Origin: Cycas panzhihuaensis
Taxonomy: Eukaryota; Cycadophyta
NCBI GenBank assembly: GCA_023213395.1
Contig: CM041465.1
Coordinates: 195,555,741 to 195,619,740 of the forward strand
Length of the DNA: 64,000 nucleotides
Reading direction: 5' to 3'
Shown here in pieces: positions 1 through 12,499 of the stretch (position 1 is its first letter; each line of letters opens with the position of its first letter). The notes beneath the pieces were generated by a model. That model did no database searches. It saw only the letters and a program-made list of their open reading frames with translations, and was not told where the DNA came from. A program made the position numbers and the translations under genes.

Positions 1-2700
1 GCAACAAAGGACAATTTGTAATTCTATGGCCACACGATTGGCAATTGAAACAAGTGTTTGGAACATTCAAATATACACTCTCTGCTTCAGAGCTTTAGAA
101 CCACACTACATCAGTATGAGTTTTGAAAGATCCCTAAATAGTTCCACTGCAACACAAAACCCGATATTGGACTTCAGATAGAATTTATGATGAGATTACA
201 GAGAAATAAAATGGCCTACATGTTTCACAAAATCCTTGGCAAAGTTCAATAAATATCCGCCCGAGGGGGGCGGACAGGCATATAATTCTATCTAGATAGG
301 GCATTTGAAATATGGACATGGAGGTTGCAGGATAAGAAGAGTTAGAAACAAGATCGATTTTGTGGATTTTTGCTCTAGGCCATCCACATCATTGTGGGAT
401 AAAGGGCATATGGGCTAGTTGTACATGGGCTTGATCTTTCAATGTCAATCTATGAGTTGTGTGCTCCTCTTATGGAATATTGAAGTTGTTTTATTGTTGT
501 TTTCCACATGCACTCTAGTGGAAGTGAATTCTAAGGGAAGTTGATCTTGAATAGCTTCAAGGCATTGTCCATTATCATCAAACCAAAGCTTGACTAGAGA
601 AGTTTTCCATCCAATTGTTTTGAGGATCCTCTACCATTAGTCTCATGCACGTTGCATGATTGCATGTGATGATGCACTCAACATGCTAATTGCCAAAGCT
701 AAAAGATTTTTGTGAGTGGCCTTGCTTCTTTAGTTATGTAGAGGAAGCATTAAAGTCGAGTGATGGGAACATCTTTAAAGTATTGTCAGTGCATCGCGAT
801 GTAGGGGTCCTTATAAATGTAGGGCTTGATAGATTGGTGTTTGCACAAATAGTTTGCAATGAAGTTTCATTGCTTGTAGAGCCAAAATGTGATATCTCAG
901 AAAATTCCAATGTTTGTAGTAGTAGATTATAGTGTGATCCTCTTATGAATCATAAAGGATAAGGTTTAAAAACATTGACATCCCCAACACGATGATGATG
1001 CTCTATAATTGTTTCATATAATGCAAAATGGTATGCATTTGGTAAAATGTACCAATATGCTTATTGTCTTTATTACTTTAACATAACGCAACCAAAACTT
1101 CTTACTTGTAATAAGACAATAATTGATTCACTCAGACATCATGTAGAAACTAATAGCATGCATAAACTTAAATATTAAATATCAATTGTCTATGCATAGA
1201 GAAGATAGAAGGCCTGTGAAAAGAATGCTCAAGGGCTTCATTCTCTTAGTCTTTTGTCTTTTAACATCAGTTCATCCATATGGAAATTAGGGACAAAGCC
1301 TTCACTACAATGCACAATCCTAGCTAATTAAATTGTCTAAAGATATATGGAGCATTGCCTCAGTACTGAAGTGTTATAAAGCTACTCAAAAAATTGACTT
1401 CACAAAATGGATTTCTTCAAGTGCAATCCTTTTTGGTTGTTTCAAAATGTTGGTTAAGAACTCTCAAGTTCATCTTGGACAAGTTCACTATATATCACAT
1501 TAAGGCATTGCCAACTTGGCATTGAATTCCATACTATTACATAACTGTTTTAGCTCCTAATGGACATTTACCAAAATCATAAAAATAAATTATTAGAGAT
1601 ACAAGGTAATGAGAGATAAGGACAACACAATACTAGGCCAATCATCTTTGCCCAACTACCAAGGGGAGGCAAACTACTATCCTATCTGTGCTCCATTGTA
1701 GACTATGATACAATGGTAGGATATGAGTGCATAAGGAATTTTTGAGTGTGTTGTGTATGTTATATGACTTGTATTCAAGGGTTGGTTTATGCTAGGAAGT
1801 TATAATGTCTTCTACCTTACTTTTGTGTGGAACAGAACAATAAAATTTTGATGATGCTTTATGTGTGTGTAAGAATAAGTTAGAGTGCCCTCACAAGTTA
1901 CATAGACTAAGTTAACCTTCAAGCATTTTACGATGCACTCTTTTTTGTTTGATAAGTTTCCAAATGAAAAAAAAAAAAAGTAGCATCTATGTTGTTTTCC
2001 TCTAAATCACTTTTCCTATGCTTTTACTAATTTCAGTGAAAAAGAAATCATATCCAAAAATTCTATCTACATCTAAAACATGGAAAGTAGTTTTGCCTTT
2101 ATGTTGCAAAGCACTCAAAATAAATGTCTAATATGTAATTAAAGCTTGAAATTTGACATCCAAAATGCTTATTAAGGGGTGTTTAACACACCAAATATCA
2201 TCAAAAGAAATAAATTGCATATCAACCATGAATACCCACCATCTTAATATCCTCATATGCAATTTAGCAATTACCATTCCTAGAATTCCATAATTGCCTT
2301 ATCCTCCACATATCTCCTTGTTGAAGATTGTTCTCCCACCGAAAGAATGAATCAAATTACACATTTTTAAAAAGGGACAAAACTTGGAAAGATTGCTCAT
2401 AAACATTTTTGCAAAGGGAGAAAACTTAGAAAAATTGCTCATAATCCAACAAAAACATTCAACCCACATGCCACTAGAAACATTTTTTTTGCTTTCTTCA
2501 TCTTCTTCTACCCCCTCACCCATAAAACACCACAAAGCACACAATGTTTTCTACCAAACGTCTCCCAAACAATGGAACCCCCTTTCAAATGGTAGCTTTT
2601 TTTGTTTAATTTAATTATTATTAAATAACTACCCACATAACATTCTTATTTTGCAAAATAAGAATCTTTCGGACTCCTAACAAAGATTGAAATTTTAATT
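1..2700. other. AT-rich intergenic sequence, no gene recognised
   Basis: No reading frame here resembles a known family. The frames are short and disrupted, including an 80-codon one at 690-932 with no recognisable domain. I see no LTR boundary, primer-binding site or retroelement domain that I could defend. A 13-base A-tract lies near 1966-1978. An imperfect duplication of roughly 35 bases containing 'attgctcataa' lies near 2385-2445. Confidence 0.5.
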
Positions 2701-2985
2701 TTAAAATAGAGAAAAAAGAAATAAGGAAAGGGAAGAGGAAGGAGGGAAGAAGAGGAAGAAAAACCTACTGTGACCGTTTCCCGTCTATCATTTTCTCCCT
2801 TTTTTTTTTTTTTTTTTCCAATAAAGTGGCCCTAATTGGGCCTTTGAAAAAGAAAAAAAAACACAGAAGAAAAACGTGATCTGAAATCGGAATGCATACT
2901 GAGAACAGGGAACCAAGGGTGAGATCGATAACAAACCTCTGAGAAGTAAATTATTAAAGATGGAGAAGTGCATACAGAGGAACAG
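2700..2985. other. Purine tract and T-tract downstream of the DUF538 gene
   Basis: Positions about 2706-2762 are almost pure purine on the plus strand. A long T run lies near 2800-2818. On the gene's (minus) strand these are a pyrimidine tract and an A-tract beginning about 250 bases after the stop codon. They could belong to the 3' untranslated or termination region, but I found no clean AATAAA on the minus strand, so the transcript end is not placed. Confidence 0.35.
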
Positions 2986-3069
2986 AGTAGAGCCTTACTG
3001 TTTTCTATATAATATTTCATATCTAATGCGCAGAGTCTGTACAGGTCCAGCTGATAAAAGCGGGGCATT

Positions 3070-3546
3070 CTACGATTGAGCAACAAGCTGATATCCACAG
3101 TTGAGCCCACACCCACACTGCGCGATCACGTAGAAATTAGATACAGGAAAATTAGCAGAGAGTGGCCCTACATAAAACTCCAAATCGTCGCCGTCGGCAA
3201 CGACCTGATCGATACTTAACCAGAAGAACAGCACCTTAACGCTAATTCCGTTCAATTTACTGACAGAACCCTTACTGATCCGCCCTGAAATCTCACTTCT
3301 GTACTTGAGCCGGTAGCCGGACTCGACCTCAAAACTGCAAGCCCCGTCCAAATAAACGACAAAGCTCCCATCGGAATTATCCAGAGTGTATCTCTGGACA
3401 TTGCTGGGCAGAAGTCCTCTGGGAAAACCAAATTCCTCCAACATATCGTATGCCGAGAGCTGTTCCGAGGATTGTGAAGGAGAAATCGACAAGAATATAG
3501 CAACAACAAAGAGGCACACTATCATAGAACCCCAATTACCTGCCAT
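3070..3546 (-). CDS. DUF538-family secreted protein, 158 residues, single exon
   Basis: An uninterrupted 158-residue frame with the layout of plant DUF538 proteins, which are usually about 150-180 residues. Residues 1 to about 26 form a signal peptide: a short N-terminus, a hydrophobic core (VCLFVVAIFLSI), then a small-residue cleavage region at SQS. The DUF538 domain covers about residues 30-155. Recognisable stretches are the opening YDMLEEFGFPRGLLP, the VQRYTLD strand, the acidic DGSFVVYLDG strand, the LKYRSEISG strand, and the VKVLFFWLSI strand. The C-terminal part is cysteine-rich (CGCGLNC). The family is a small beta-barrel related to BPI/LBP-type lipid-binding folds, with no settled molecular role; some members respond to stress. 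The start is the first Met that yields the signal peptide. No other intact cellular gene lies nearby. Family assignment is confident; function is not known. Confidence 0.88.
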   Translation of the reverse strand: MAGNWGSMIVCLFVVAIFLSISPSQSSEQLSAYDMLEEFGFPRGLLPSNVQRYTLDNSDGSFVVYLDGACSFEVESGYRLKYRSEISGRISKGSVSKLNGISVKVLFFWLSIDQVVADGDDLEFYVGPLSANFPVSNFYVIAQCGCGLNCGYQLVAQS

Positions 3547-3702
3547 GTTTGGTTTTCCCTAATTTTGGCTGGGGATTCTACCAACCATCGACCTGTTGTT
3601 CTCCGACAGAATTCGTAGAGCCGTCGTCTGCCTACTGTGGAAAGCCGCCTTGAATCCGGCAAAATCTAACAAACAGCTACCGTGCTCTCTGAGAATTCCA
3701 TC

Positions 3703-3764
3703 CGATCTAACGGCTGCTATGCGATGCTCCTAAGACTCCAGGGAGCACTGCAGCCGTCAGATCG
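3703..3764. repeat. Two-tier inverted repeat upstream of the DUF538 gene
   Basis: The arm at 3703-3717 pairs with 3750-3764, 15 bases with one mismatch that becomes a G-T wobble. Inside it TGCTCC (3725-3730) pairs with GGAGCA (3742-3747). The structure sits about 155-220 bases upstream of the start codon on the minus strand, so it falls in the promoter or 5' untranslated region. It may be a remnant of a small inverted-repeat element or a regulatory palindrome; the sequence does not decide. Confidence 0.6.
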
Positions 3765-3799
3765 AACCCACAAAAGCCAGTTTTCAGAATGGTTAAGTC

Positions 3800-6180
3800 C
3801 ATGGTCTATTCTAAAACTATGTTAAAGTCTACAGCCTACCGAATGGAGACCACAAATTGATCACCGTTTATTTGTGCATTAAATCCTTGTTGAGATCCCT
3901 ATTGCAATTACTTAAATGATAGTTTGAAATAAGGATGAGGGCAAGTTGGCCTATGATTTGAGAAGAACTAGGTGCCTTAATACCATTTGATATGAAGCTT
4001 GTAAGGAAGTGCCAAATTGTCTAGATGCTTTTTAACGTGGAGTTAGTAAGAAGTTGAGTGGGTGTAATACTTGCTTGCAGTGGAAGTAAGCGTGAAATGA
4101 TGGTCGTGAAGTAAGTGTGAAATGATGGTCATTCAAGTACCAACCAATACATAGTAGGATAAAGGGATAATGGTTTTGAAAAAACTTGATGTGATCCCTA
4201 AGAAGGTAATGAAGCTCAATAATCAATTGATGTGACCTTGAGGGAGGTTAAGGAATGCCTTGTAAAATTTGGTAGAGCTCTATGGATGGGGATGGGGCAC
4301 TAATATCAATGGAGATGATACTAGGAACGTGGAACAAGAGGCTAAGGAAAGGTAGAGGAAATAAAAAGAAAACTATAATTACTAGAAGCATAATAGAAGG
4401 ATAAGATGATATGGCAATAAATGGCTAAGGAAACAATATTGCAACAAACCATGGTATACTTTGTATATTTTCTTATAAATTCCATTGTGTATTTCATTGC
4501 CTTGTGTTTCATGTTGAGATGAGATGAAATCATTGGGATGAGATGAAATCATCCATTTTATTGTAAAAGCAGAACCTAGTGAAACTACTCATTGGATGTG
4601 AGGAGATACACCATGTTACATTATAAATCTTGTGTGATATTCGCCATGAGACCGATGCATATATGTGTATTAGTATTATAGGGTATGGTGTTGAAATGCA
4701 TGCACATGGTGTAAAAACAAGCTTACTACTAATAAAATTTATGCCCAAATTGCTAAAAGAGAAATTAAAGGAGGGCATATGACAAAAGTTAAGAAGGAAT
4801 TTCCTAGGAGGGAGGTTATAAGTCTTCACCCTTTTATGTCTTTAAACCCCTTCTTATGTAAGCTCATTTGACAATAAATGTAAGTGGCAAATTTTGAATA
4901 ACACCTCTACCTGCATATGTGTTTAATTTTTTTAAATTGTAATCAAAAGAGAGATTACATTCTAATCACTCTCTATTTACCATAATCTAAGATGGCTAAT
5001 TTTTGAGGTAGTTGACTTGTGCTATAAAATAGAGGGATAGCACTTCATTCCAAAATTTTTGTTACATTTTAGTTTTGAGATTTTTAAATTTTAACATTTA
5101 AATTCAACTTGTTAAACTTAGGCATTTGTATCTACATATGAAAACTCTTCCAACAAATAAATCATAGTCTAGTTCTCTTGATTTCTTGTTAGGAATTCAA
5201 ATCTATGGTTCTTATACATTTTTGTATGGGCTTGGCTCTTTGATTTTGCATGCTTGTGATTGAATTTTTAATGGGTCTTGTTATTGATAACATGTGAGGT
5301 TGAATACTTAGTAATAGTGAAGGGCATTCGTGAGATGCTAAAGGAGTCACAAGGCTCATATATGAACATAATCTTGACATTGTGGGATACCATGCATAGT
5401 ATGATGCTATAATTTGAAGCTTGATGTGTTTTCCCTAATGGGATGCCTAAAATAATATGTTAAGCCTTAATGTTACTAAAACTGAGCCATAGAATCATTA
5501 CTATTATTTGTATGCAGTATATAGTTGCATAAGGGGTTTTTGACCTCTTGTGAAATTGTCATGATGACTATTGGGATTGTGTACATCAAAATTATTATGT
5601 TATCTTAGGGATGAGATGAGTACTTAGAGTCATTTGCTAATGCTTCTTCATTTATTTCATGTGTCTCAGCATAGTGCCAATTTTTCAAGAGGAGTTTTTG
5701 GTTGGGTATTGGCAAATCCCCCTATTTTTCCTCTCAAAAGATAGGTTATATCTTCTACTTTATATTGATTCTCTCATGATGAAATGTGATGTTTATTTAA
5801 GATGCAAATAAATATTTATTTATGTACCAGTGTATGCTAGAGAGACAATGCTAGATTGTGCATATGAACTTGCATTGTAAATAGGATTTGCTAGAATGTG
5901 TTGTAGTATAATGTTGTGTAGTGGTCACATTTGTCATAATGAGGCATTATTAGACTTGTCAGGAGATATCTTCTCTCTCCATAGTTGAGCACTATTAAGT
6001 TGTATACATAGAGGTGCTCTTCCTTCTTAATGGTTCTCATAGGATTCTTTATATGTGAGTGTCATTAATATATACATTAAAGCTCACTTCTTCATGAATT
6101 CTCATATGATATCTTTGAAATTTCTTAATCTCATTAGACCTTTATGAGGTGACATGTTCTATAAATAAATATTTTTCTTT
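3800..6180. other. AT-rich intergenic sequence with short tandem duplications
   Basis: No gene family is recognisable in any frame. Two short direct duplications stand out: a pair around 4083-4131 sharing 'gtgaaatgatggtc', and a pair of about 20 bases sharing 'gatgagatgaaatcat' at 4516-4553. Nothing else could be assigned. Confidence 0.45.
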
Positions 6181-6420
6181 AATGAAATAAGATAAAAATT
6201 GATCATTCTTTCTATTTTGTTGTATTTTATTTTGGTATATATTTCATCTTGTATTTGTAACATCGGTATAGATTTCCTTTTGTAACCTATTTCAACATGT
6301 ACTTTCAATACTTCTATGATCACTATATTTCAATACGATATTAAATCATCGTCATTTTCTAATATGGTATCAAAACTTTCTTTGTTTATTTTCCAACATG
6401 GTATTAGAGTTTCTTCTAGT
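6180..6420 (+). mobile_element. Probable LTR end followed by primer-binding-site-like motifs
   Basis: A T-rich stretch ending '...cattttctaata' runs directly into TGGTATCAAAAC at 6365-6376, close to TGGTATCAGAGC, the usual plant copia primer site complementary to the initiator methionine tRNA 3' end. A second version, TGGTATTAGAGT, follows at 6399-6410. The pattern of T-rich LTR 3' end, short spacer and primer site is typical of copia elements. No matching 3' LTR or coding region was found nearby, so this is an isolated relic. Confidence 0.35.
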
Positions 6421-6849
6421 ATACCATGGTGAGAAATGACCATAATTAAATATGCAACTATCTTCCAATGTACAATCACTAAAAGTAGAAAGAAAATAGT
6501 AAGAGTGAATATGATTCAAAAGTGATAAAGCAAGAGTGCAATATGCTTGGAAATCACCTACAAATAGTAAGAGTGTAGTTGAAATCCAATAAAATATCGT
6601 ATAGAGCATTACACATTACATGCTTCTATGATAATTTTACATAAGCATAGTCTTAACTCCATCTTCTCCCCTGTTTTTTTCCATAATGGGTTTTCTACGT
6701 ATACGTCTCAGTGTTTATCTTATAGTGATGCTTATGCTTAGTGATGCATGTTTTATATGTTTGATATTTGGTATTTATGTTGATTAATTTATTATGTATG
6801 TATACTCATGAGTTCATATTTCTATATTATTATTGCATCATTTATCTTA

Positions 6850-6934
6850 TGGTATTAGAGCAACAATAATCTTATTTTAACATGGAATCACAACTAATCT
6901 CAATATTCCCATATTTTTATCATGGTATCAAAGC
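6850..6934 (+). mobile_element. Two further primer-binding-site-like motifs
   Basis: TGGTATTAGAGC at 6850-6861 and TGGTATCAAAGC at 6923-6934 each match the initiator-tRNA primer-site pattern at 10 or more of 12 positions. They lie 73 bases apart in AT-rich sequence without coding remains. They may be further LTR junctions or rearranged copies of the motifs at 6365 and 6399. Confidence 0.3.
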
Positions 6935-6939
6935 CTATG

Positions 6940-9620
6940 GTTTTAAGATCTTGTGTAGAAACAGCTAGTCTATCGAACCTATGACAGGAGCTAGATATGA
7001 GGTATATTTGTTAAGCCAAAAGTATGCATATGGCAATGATATATATATGATAGATTACAAGGCAGATGGAGCTAGTCAAAGCCATACATAGGAGATACAA
7101 CAGATGTTGATAGTATGTTGATATGTTAGAGTTTATCATGGATATTCATTTATATATGTTGGTGCCTATATTCTCTAGAGCATGCAAGTACTTAAAGTAG
7201 TTCATCAAAATGAAACAGTTAACCCATTAGTGGATTGACAGAAAGTAGGCCTGTACAATAACATGTTGATAGGTATTTTTTGATAGTATTATAAAGGTAT
7301 GTGATAGATTTTGTTATAGCATGATATACTTAAGAGACATAAGCATGATTATATTTGAGGTTGGTAGCATGAAATGCTTATGCTAATAAAATTACATATG
7401 CATGAAATGAATTTTGATGTATATGGTGGCATGAAAAGAAATTCTTATATGGGGTGAAACATATGTGATTATTATTTGGTGGTTATAACAAAATAAGGGC
7501 ATGATTGTCACAAATTAATGAATATGAAAATTTTATGAAGGCATTGACATTTGAATGAGTTTTGATAACGACATCATTATTTTATAAACAATTACATATA
7601 CATGAAAGAAATTTTCTTTGTATATGATACATGAAAGGAATTTTAGGGTGGCTTGTGATGATCATTATATAAAAGCATGATAATATTATTAGGGGCATGA
7701 TAAACCATGGCGTATATGTACATGAGGCTTTGATACTATTTTATAAAACAAGGGTTTATGATAATTGCTACTACGCAGTCATTCACTATGGATAGATGAA
7801 AATCATGGTGATATAGTATTATAATGATATGTTGAAATATTAAGGGCATATTGTGAATCAATTTGTGGCATGAATATTGAGGGCACCTTATGCATATGAT
7901 GTATGATGTATAGCTAAAATATTTTATGGATTTTATTCAAACCCTAAGTCAAGTTTGCTAAGGATGAGGGATGATCATGCTCGACACCCATAGTTTGATT
8001 AATGGCTACCTAGTATATGAGCTCTCATCTTCACAACCAGGCATTAAGTTCTTTTGACTAATTAATTAGAGAAAGGATCTGCTTCCTTTCTCTATGCTTG
8101 ATTTACCATCGTTCAAATACACCAGCGATGATGCCCATATGCACCACTCGCCATTACACCTAGATGCATGCCCATTGCTATTGAGGATGGTATATTGATT
8201 TGTACTTACATATCACGCCATTGCCATAATCGTAGTCACATGCCCTAACAAGCCTTGAAGAATTGCCACCCAGATTGATGAGTAGATCGCTTGAAACCCT
8301 CTGTAATACCTCTTGTAGTGTCTTCTATCCCTTACTCTCTTTGTTGTTGATCATGAATACATCTAGCTAAGAATTACCATAATCATCGAAGATTGACCGA
8401 ATGCCTCATACCTACATCTATTAAGACAAGAGAAACCCTCACAGCCATTCTACTCACAATTACCCATAAACAAGATGGTGCATAGTCATTGCCTATTGCC
8501 ATTTAATATAAAGCTGGGCCACCAAACTACCATGCTAGAAATACCCTATAGGTTGCTCACCCAGCTAGATCCAGATGAATAGAGATAGATTGATTCACCA
8601 TGCATAGGGTTAAACATGTTGAATGAGATCAATCCTTATAGCCATAGCTAGAGAAATGGCCATATAGAGACAAATCAATTAGAAGGCAGAGTCGTCTAAG
8701 CCACACAAAGAAGATTGTATCAATCGAACACATCTAATATTTGTAGGAACCAGCTTACGTTTCATAGTCCATGATATTTCACCCGGATGTACTACCTACC
8801 ATGGAGATATGATCGATTGAACTCGTAAATAGATTCATATACATTATTACAAATAAATTTGATTTATTCAAAAATAAATTTCTAAGCCCTAAAAAAAATT
8901 GCATTTGGTTTGTTTAATTTAATCAAATTAGATGTTTTTCTCAATTCTGCAGAGTTGCCTAACAGATCATTAAGTGGTTACATAGTGAGTCCATATGACT
9001 AGGGGCTTAGCCACAAAGAGGGAAGACCGTTAAAATGATTTGGAACTTTTTTGTTTTATTAAAAATATTATTTGATATTTGATAATATTTTAATTTTGCC
9101 TTCATTTTTTTAGGATCACACATTTTTTTATAGGTCACTAGTACATTTTATTATATACCTTCTCATTCATGTATCTGAATTAGATTATGTTAGTTGCATT
9201 GGAAAGCAAACTTCAAGACAATTAAAATGAGTGATTACATGATATACTTAAAATAGTAAAAGACGTAGAAAATGAAGGGTAAAGTTGATGTGAAAGCTTT
9301 AAACCTTATATATGATGAATTCCATATCTATTTTTACAAAAATTTTAGCCAATTCTAATGTTTTTTGTAGCTTTAAACATGATGGTTAAGTTATTTTTGA
9401 GTAATGGTGGATGAAAAATAAAGCTTAATTTAAAATCAAATATTTTAAGGCCTATTTATAATATTTCTAGGCCCATTTTAGTTGAAAATTTTTATTAAGT
9501 GAGAAACATTTAATAAATTTATGACATAAGATATCCTTGATATATTGGTTATTCATTTCCTCCTTAACAACATCACATTTGGTTTAACGGATAGCAATGA
9601 AAGAGGTTAATGTATTAAGA
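6940..9620. other. AT-rich intergenic sequence, no gene recognised
   Basis: All frames are broken and show no known domain. About 7300-7760 has recurring variants of 'gcatgaaa.g' and 'gggcatgat', suggesting old degenerate repetition. A perfect 10-base inverted repeat, AGAGAAAGGA / TCCTTTCTCT with a 6-base loop, lies at 8068-8093. Confidence 0.4.
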
Positions 9621-9624
9621 TCAT

Positions 9625-9909
9625 TTGTGTAGATTAATTAAATGACCTTAGGGTATATAGTTAGCATTAGTTTCTTAGTGAAATACGCTTTATGTGTATT
9701 TAGATGTAATTTCGACTTTATGTCATTAGGCAGGAAAATCTTAACCCTAATGCTTACTCTCAATAATAAAAGGCGAAATCTCAATGAGGGAGTCATTATT
9801 CATTCTCACCTCTAAGCTTTCCTCTCATATCTTATTTCATCTCTTTTTCATTCTCTATTGCCATTGTATGCATGTAAGTGATTTATTCCCTAGATCCATC
9901 CTTCCTTCA
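9625..9909 (+). mobile_element. Probable copia 5' LTR (start uncertain)
   Basis: The right edge is inferred from the primer site beginning at 9912: sequence ending in CA at 9909, a 2-base spacer, then TGGTATCAGAGC. The preceding ~100 bases are pyrimidine-rich (tctcacctctaagctttcc), as in many copia LTR 3' ends. The left edge is a guess. It does not resemble the 3' LTR at 15262-15654, so it may belong to a different element from the coding remains downstream. Confidence 0.4.
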
Positions 9910-9911
9910 TA

Positions 9912-9923
9912 TGGTATCAGAGC
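9912..9923 (+). other. Retrotransposon primer-binding site (initiator tRNA-Met type)
   Basis: TGGTATCAGAGC is an exact match to the canonical plant copia primer-binding site. It sits two bases after a CA-terminated, LTR-like stretch. Confidence 0.65.
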
Positions 9924-11550
9924 TAGAAAAAGATCTATTTGCTCAATTCCACTTGCATAGAGTCATTTTAGCTCTCCTTCACCTTCAATGTAAAGTATTG
10001 AGAGTGTACTTATCATTTTTTAAATTTTAAAAGCTTAAAATTATATTATTTTATATGTTAATACTTTTTCTATGTGTGCAGAATTTTAGAGATGAAAAAG
10101 ATAGTCTTTTAAAGCAGTTTAGTTGCCAGAATAGTCATAGAAGTATTAAAGGCCTAAAATTTTATGAAAATTTTGACCATCTCAGATTTTAATGAAATTT
10201 AATGTGTAAGGTCACCTTGTCAAGAGGATCATTTTTGTCTTCTAAAGTAGCTTTAGATTCAACCTGCAATAACACGTTTTGGCTAAAATAGAAGGTCAAA
10301 ATTTGTGAATAAATGACTTAAGACATTTTTCTCAATAAAATCCTTTAAACATGAGTTAAAAATCTGAAAGGATTTTTTAGGGATCTAGTAGATTTATGTA
10401 TCTAGAGTATTTTGATATAAATTTCATTAAATTCCATCCACTAGTTCATGAAATCTTTGTAGTTTTCTCATGGATGCTAAATTTACCTACTCAACCCCAT
10501 AAAAGATGTTGCGAGGGTATTTCAGGTAGTGTTTTTACTAATTTTAGAAATGGTGCAGAAGAAAAATTGATGTATGTGTCAATATGAAGCTTTTACTATA
10601 TTGAAATTTAGATTTTGAGACAGTGGATCTGGTAAGATTCTACGTTTGTGCTTTTTTCAGGCAAAGATCTTTTTATGCCTTTTTAGAAATCTAACTTCAC
10701 TATCCTATCAGAAATAACATTTTGAATACTTTTTCTTCCGTCATAAATTTAAATTCCACCATTTATGCACCTTCCGTAATATGACCTTGATCCAATGATA
10801 AAGGGGGCTTAACCCTTATTTCTCACCCCCCTTTATTTTACAAACAGGGTACCTATACAATTTTGACCCTAACTTTTTCATACATAGTTGAAATCTAATT
10901 CCAAAAGATGCATTGAATTCCTGATTCAAATGCCAATATTTTGACTAGTAATTCAAGCTATTTAGATGCCATTTTAATGTGCAAAACCTCACTTGAAGTC
11001 AAGCCTTTTATCACAACTAGGTAAGTTCAAGTACATGACTTCAACCTATAGTTTTCTCTACATTTTTTCAATAATATTACTTTAATCTAATGCACATTTA
11101 ATTATTTATCAAATTTACTAATTAATTGCATTATTTTCTTGCATATTTTTAAATAATTTTAAGTAGTTTACTAATTAAATAATCAAACTATTATTTTATT
11201 AGTTTTTGATGTAAATAATATTTAAAATATGTAAATGCTCATATATTTAATGTAATTTTTAAAATATATGTTTAAATTTACACTTCTTAACTATTTGCAA
11301 CCAATTTTTAATGTGTTAAAGGGTTAATTTTCTTATAAAATTTGATCCTACATCAAAGCAAATGTTGTGATAATTATTTATTGTGGCTTAATAATTCCTT
11401 CTTCATTTTTTTGTTTCTTTAAAATTTTTCATTAAAGAGGATCTCTTGTCAATCTCTTGTCCAATATGGCACTCATGCTTGGGACAATGTCCTATGCTTC
11501 AATTTTAGTTTTAACATACTTAATTTATTCCAACAAGAAAGTTTGCATAT
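9924..11550. other. Non-coding stretch, possibly a copia leader
   Basis: Between the primer site and the first recognisable gag codons there is about 1.6 kb with no coding signal. Related copia A1 has a leader of about 2.5 kb, so a long leader here would be consistent. A hairpin-capable pair, TAAAGGGGG with CCCCCTTTA, lies at about 10799-10837. A 63-codon frame at 10396-10587 has no recognisable domain. Confidence 0.4.
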
Positions 11551-11599
11551 CCCATCATCTAAAGTAATAAAATATTTGATGATATATCACAAGAGAATT

Positions 11600-12420
11600 T
11601 GCAAAACTGATAGACACTTCATTAGAAGCCTATATGGTTTATCTGATGAATTGTGATGGAGCCCTAGGCACCATCATAATCTCTCTCTCACCAGATATAA
11701 GTCAACAGTTCTATGAAATAGATGATCTTTTCACTATTTAGAATACACTTAAAGAAAAATATGATAAGGTTGACACAAAAAAACTACCAGTGTGTGAACA
11801 ACAAATGTACGATTTAAATTATGATTTTTTTTTTTAAGTTGAATATTTCTTATCGAAACTTCAACTTATTAATATAGATTTAGGAAATTGTATAAAATCT
11901 ATAACAAAAGAAGGTAACAAAGTTATAACTACCATACATGTAAAAGATGATGATACAATCATCTGTCTTACGATTAATAAACTTCTTAAACACTTTAATC
12001 TTTTCAAAATTGCTAAGTAATAGGCATGACATCCTCCAATAACCTTCAATTAGTTAACAAATCAATTGATTGAATACTAAACAATGTTAATATAAACTAG
12101 AAAACTACAAGATCCTTCAAAGGCTCTTTTTTCTAAATCTAAGCCACCAAATAAATAAAAAAACTAAAATAATAATCAAAATAATCACAACAATCACCCT
12201 AAATCCTAGAAACCTCATAGAGGTTCTTTTTTAAATAACTTCAATTAAAATTCTAAGTATTTTAGACCACCAAAATATTAGAATACTTCTAAACAACTAT
12301 TTCAAAAATAGAATGCTACCAACTCTAATCCTAATTAGAACATTAGTTATGCCTACTGTCACAAAATATGGTACACAATTAACATCTATAGAAATATAAT
12401 TACTTCTAAAGCCTGGAAAA
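11600..12420 (+). pseudogene. Copia A2 gag remnant with zinc knuckle
   Basis: Translation in shifting frames gives a UBN2/gag-type protein aligned with copia A1 gag: GALGTIIISLSPDIS, then TLKEKYDKVDTKK, then VKDDDTIICLTINKLLKHFNL. About 12340-12400 encodes a knuckle-like AYCHKI segment in which the histidine is replaced and the final cysteine position is tyrosine. At least ten stops interrupt it. Confidence 0.75.
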
Positions 12421-12499
12421 CTTCTAAGAGGGTCCAATTAGGATCCCATAGTTCTAATAATTCTTTAACTACTATCACATTAGTACTTTTAGCACCTAC

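Noticed and set aside
690-932. 80-codon plus-strand frame
   Set aside because: No family resemblance, ordinary AT-rich composition, no supporting neighbours; expected by chance.
2832-3116. 94-codon minus-strand frame overlapping the 3' end of the DUF538 gene
   Set aside because: It lies in another frame over the gene's 3' end and downstream sequence, has no recognisable domain, and the purine and T-tracts explain its content.
3252-3509. 85-codon minus-strand frame inside the DUF538 gene
   Set aside because: Shadow of the real frame; no domain.
6850-6934. tRNA genes suggested by TGGTATCAGAGC-like motifs
   Set aside because: These motifs are complementary to a tRNA 3' end, as primer-binding sites are. 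No cloverleaf with A and B boxes surrounds them.
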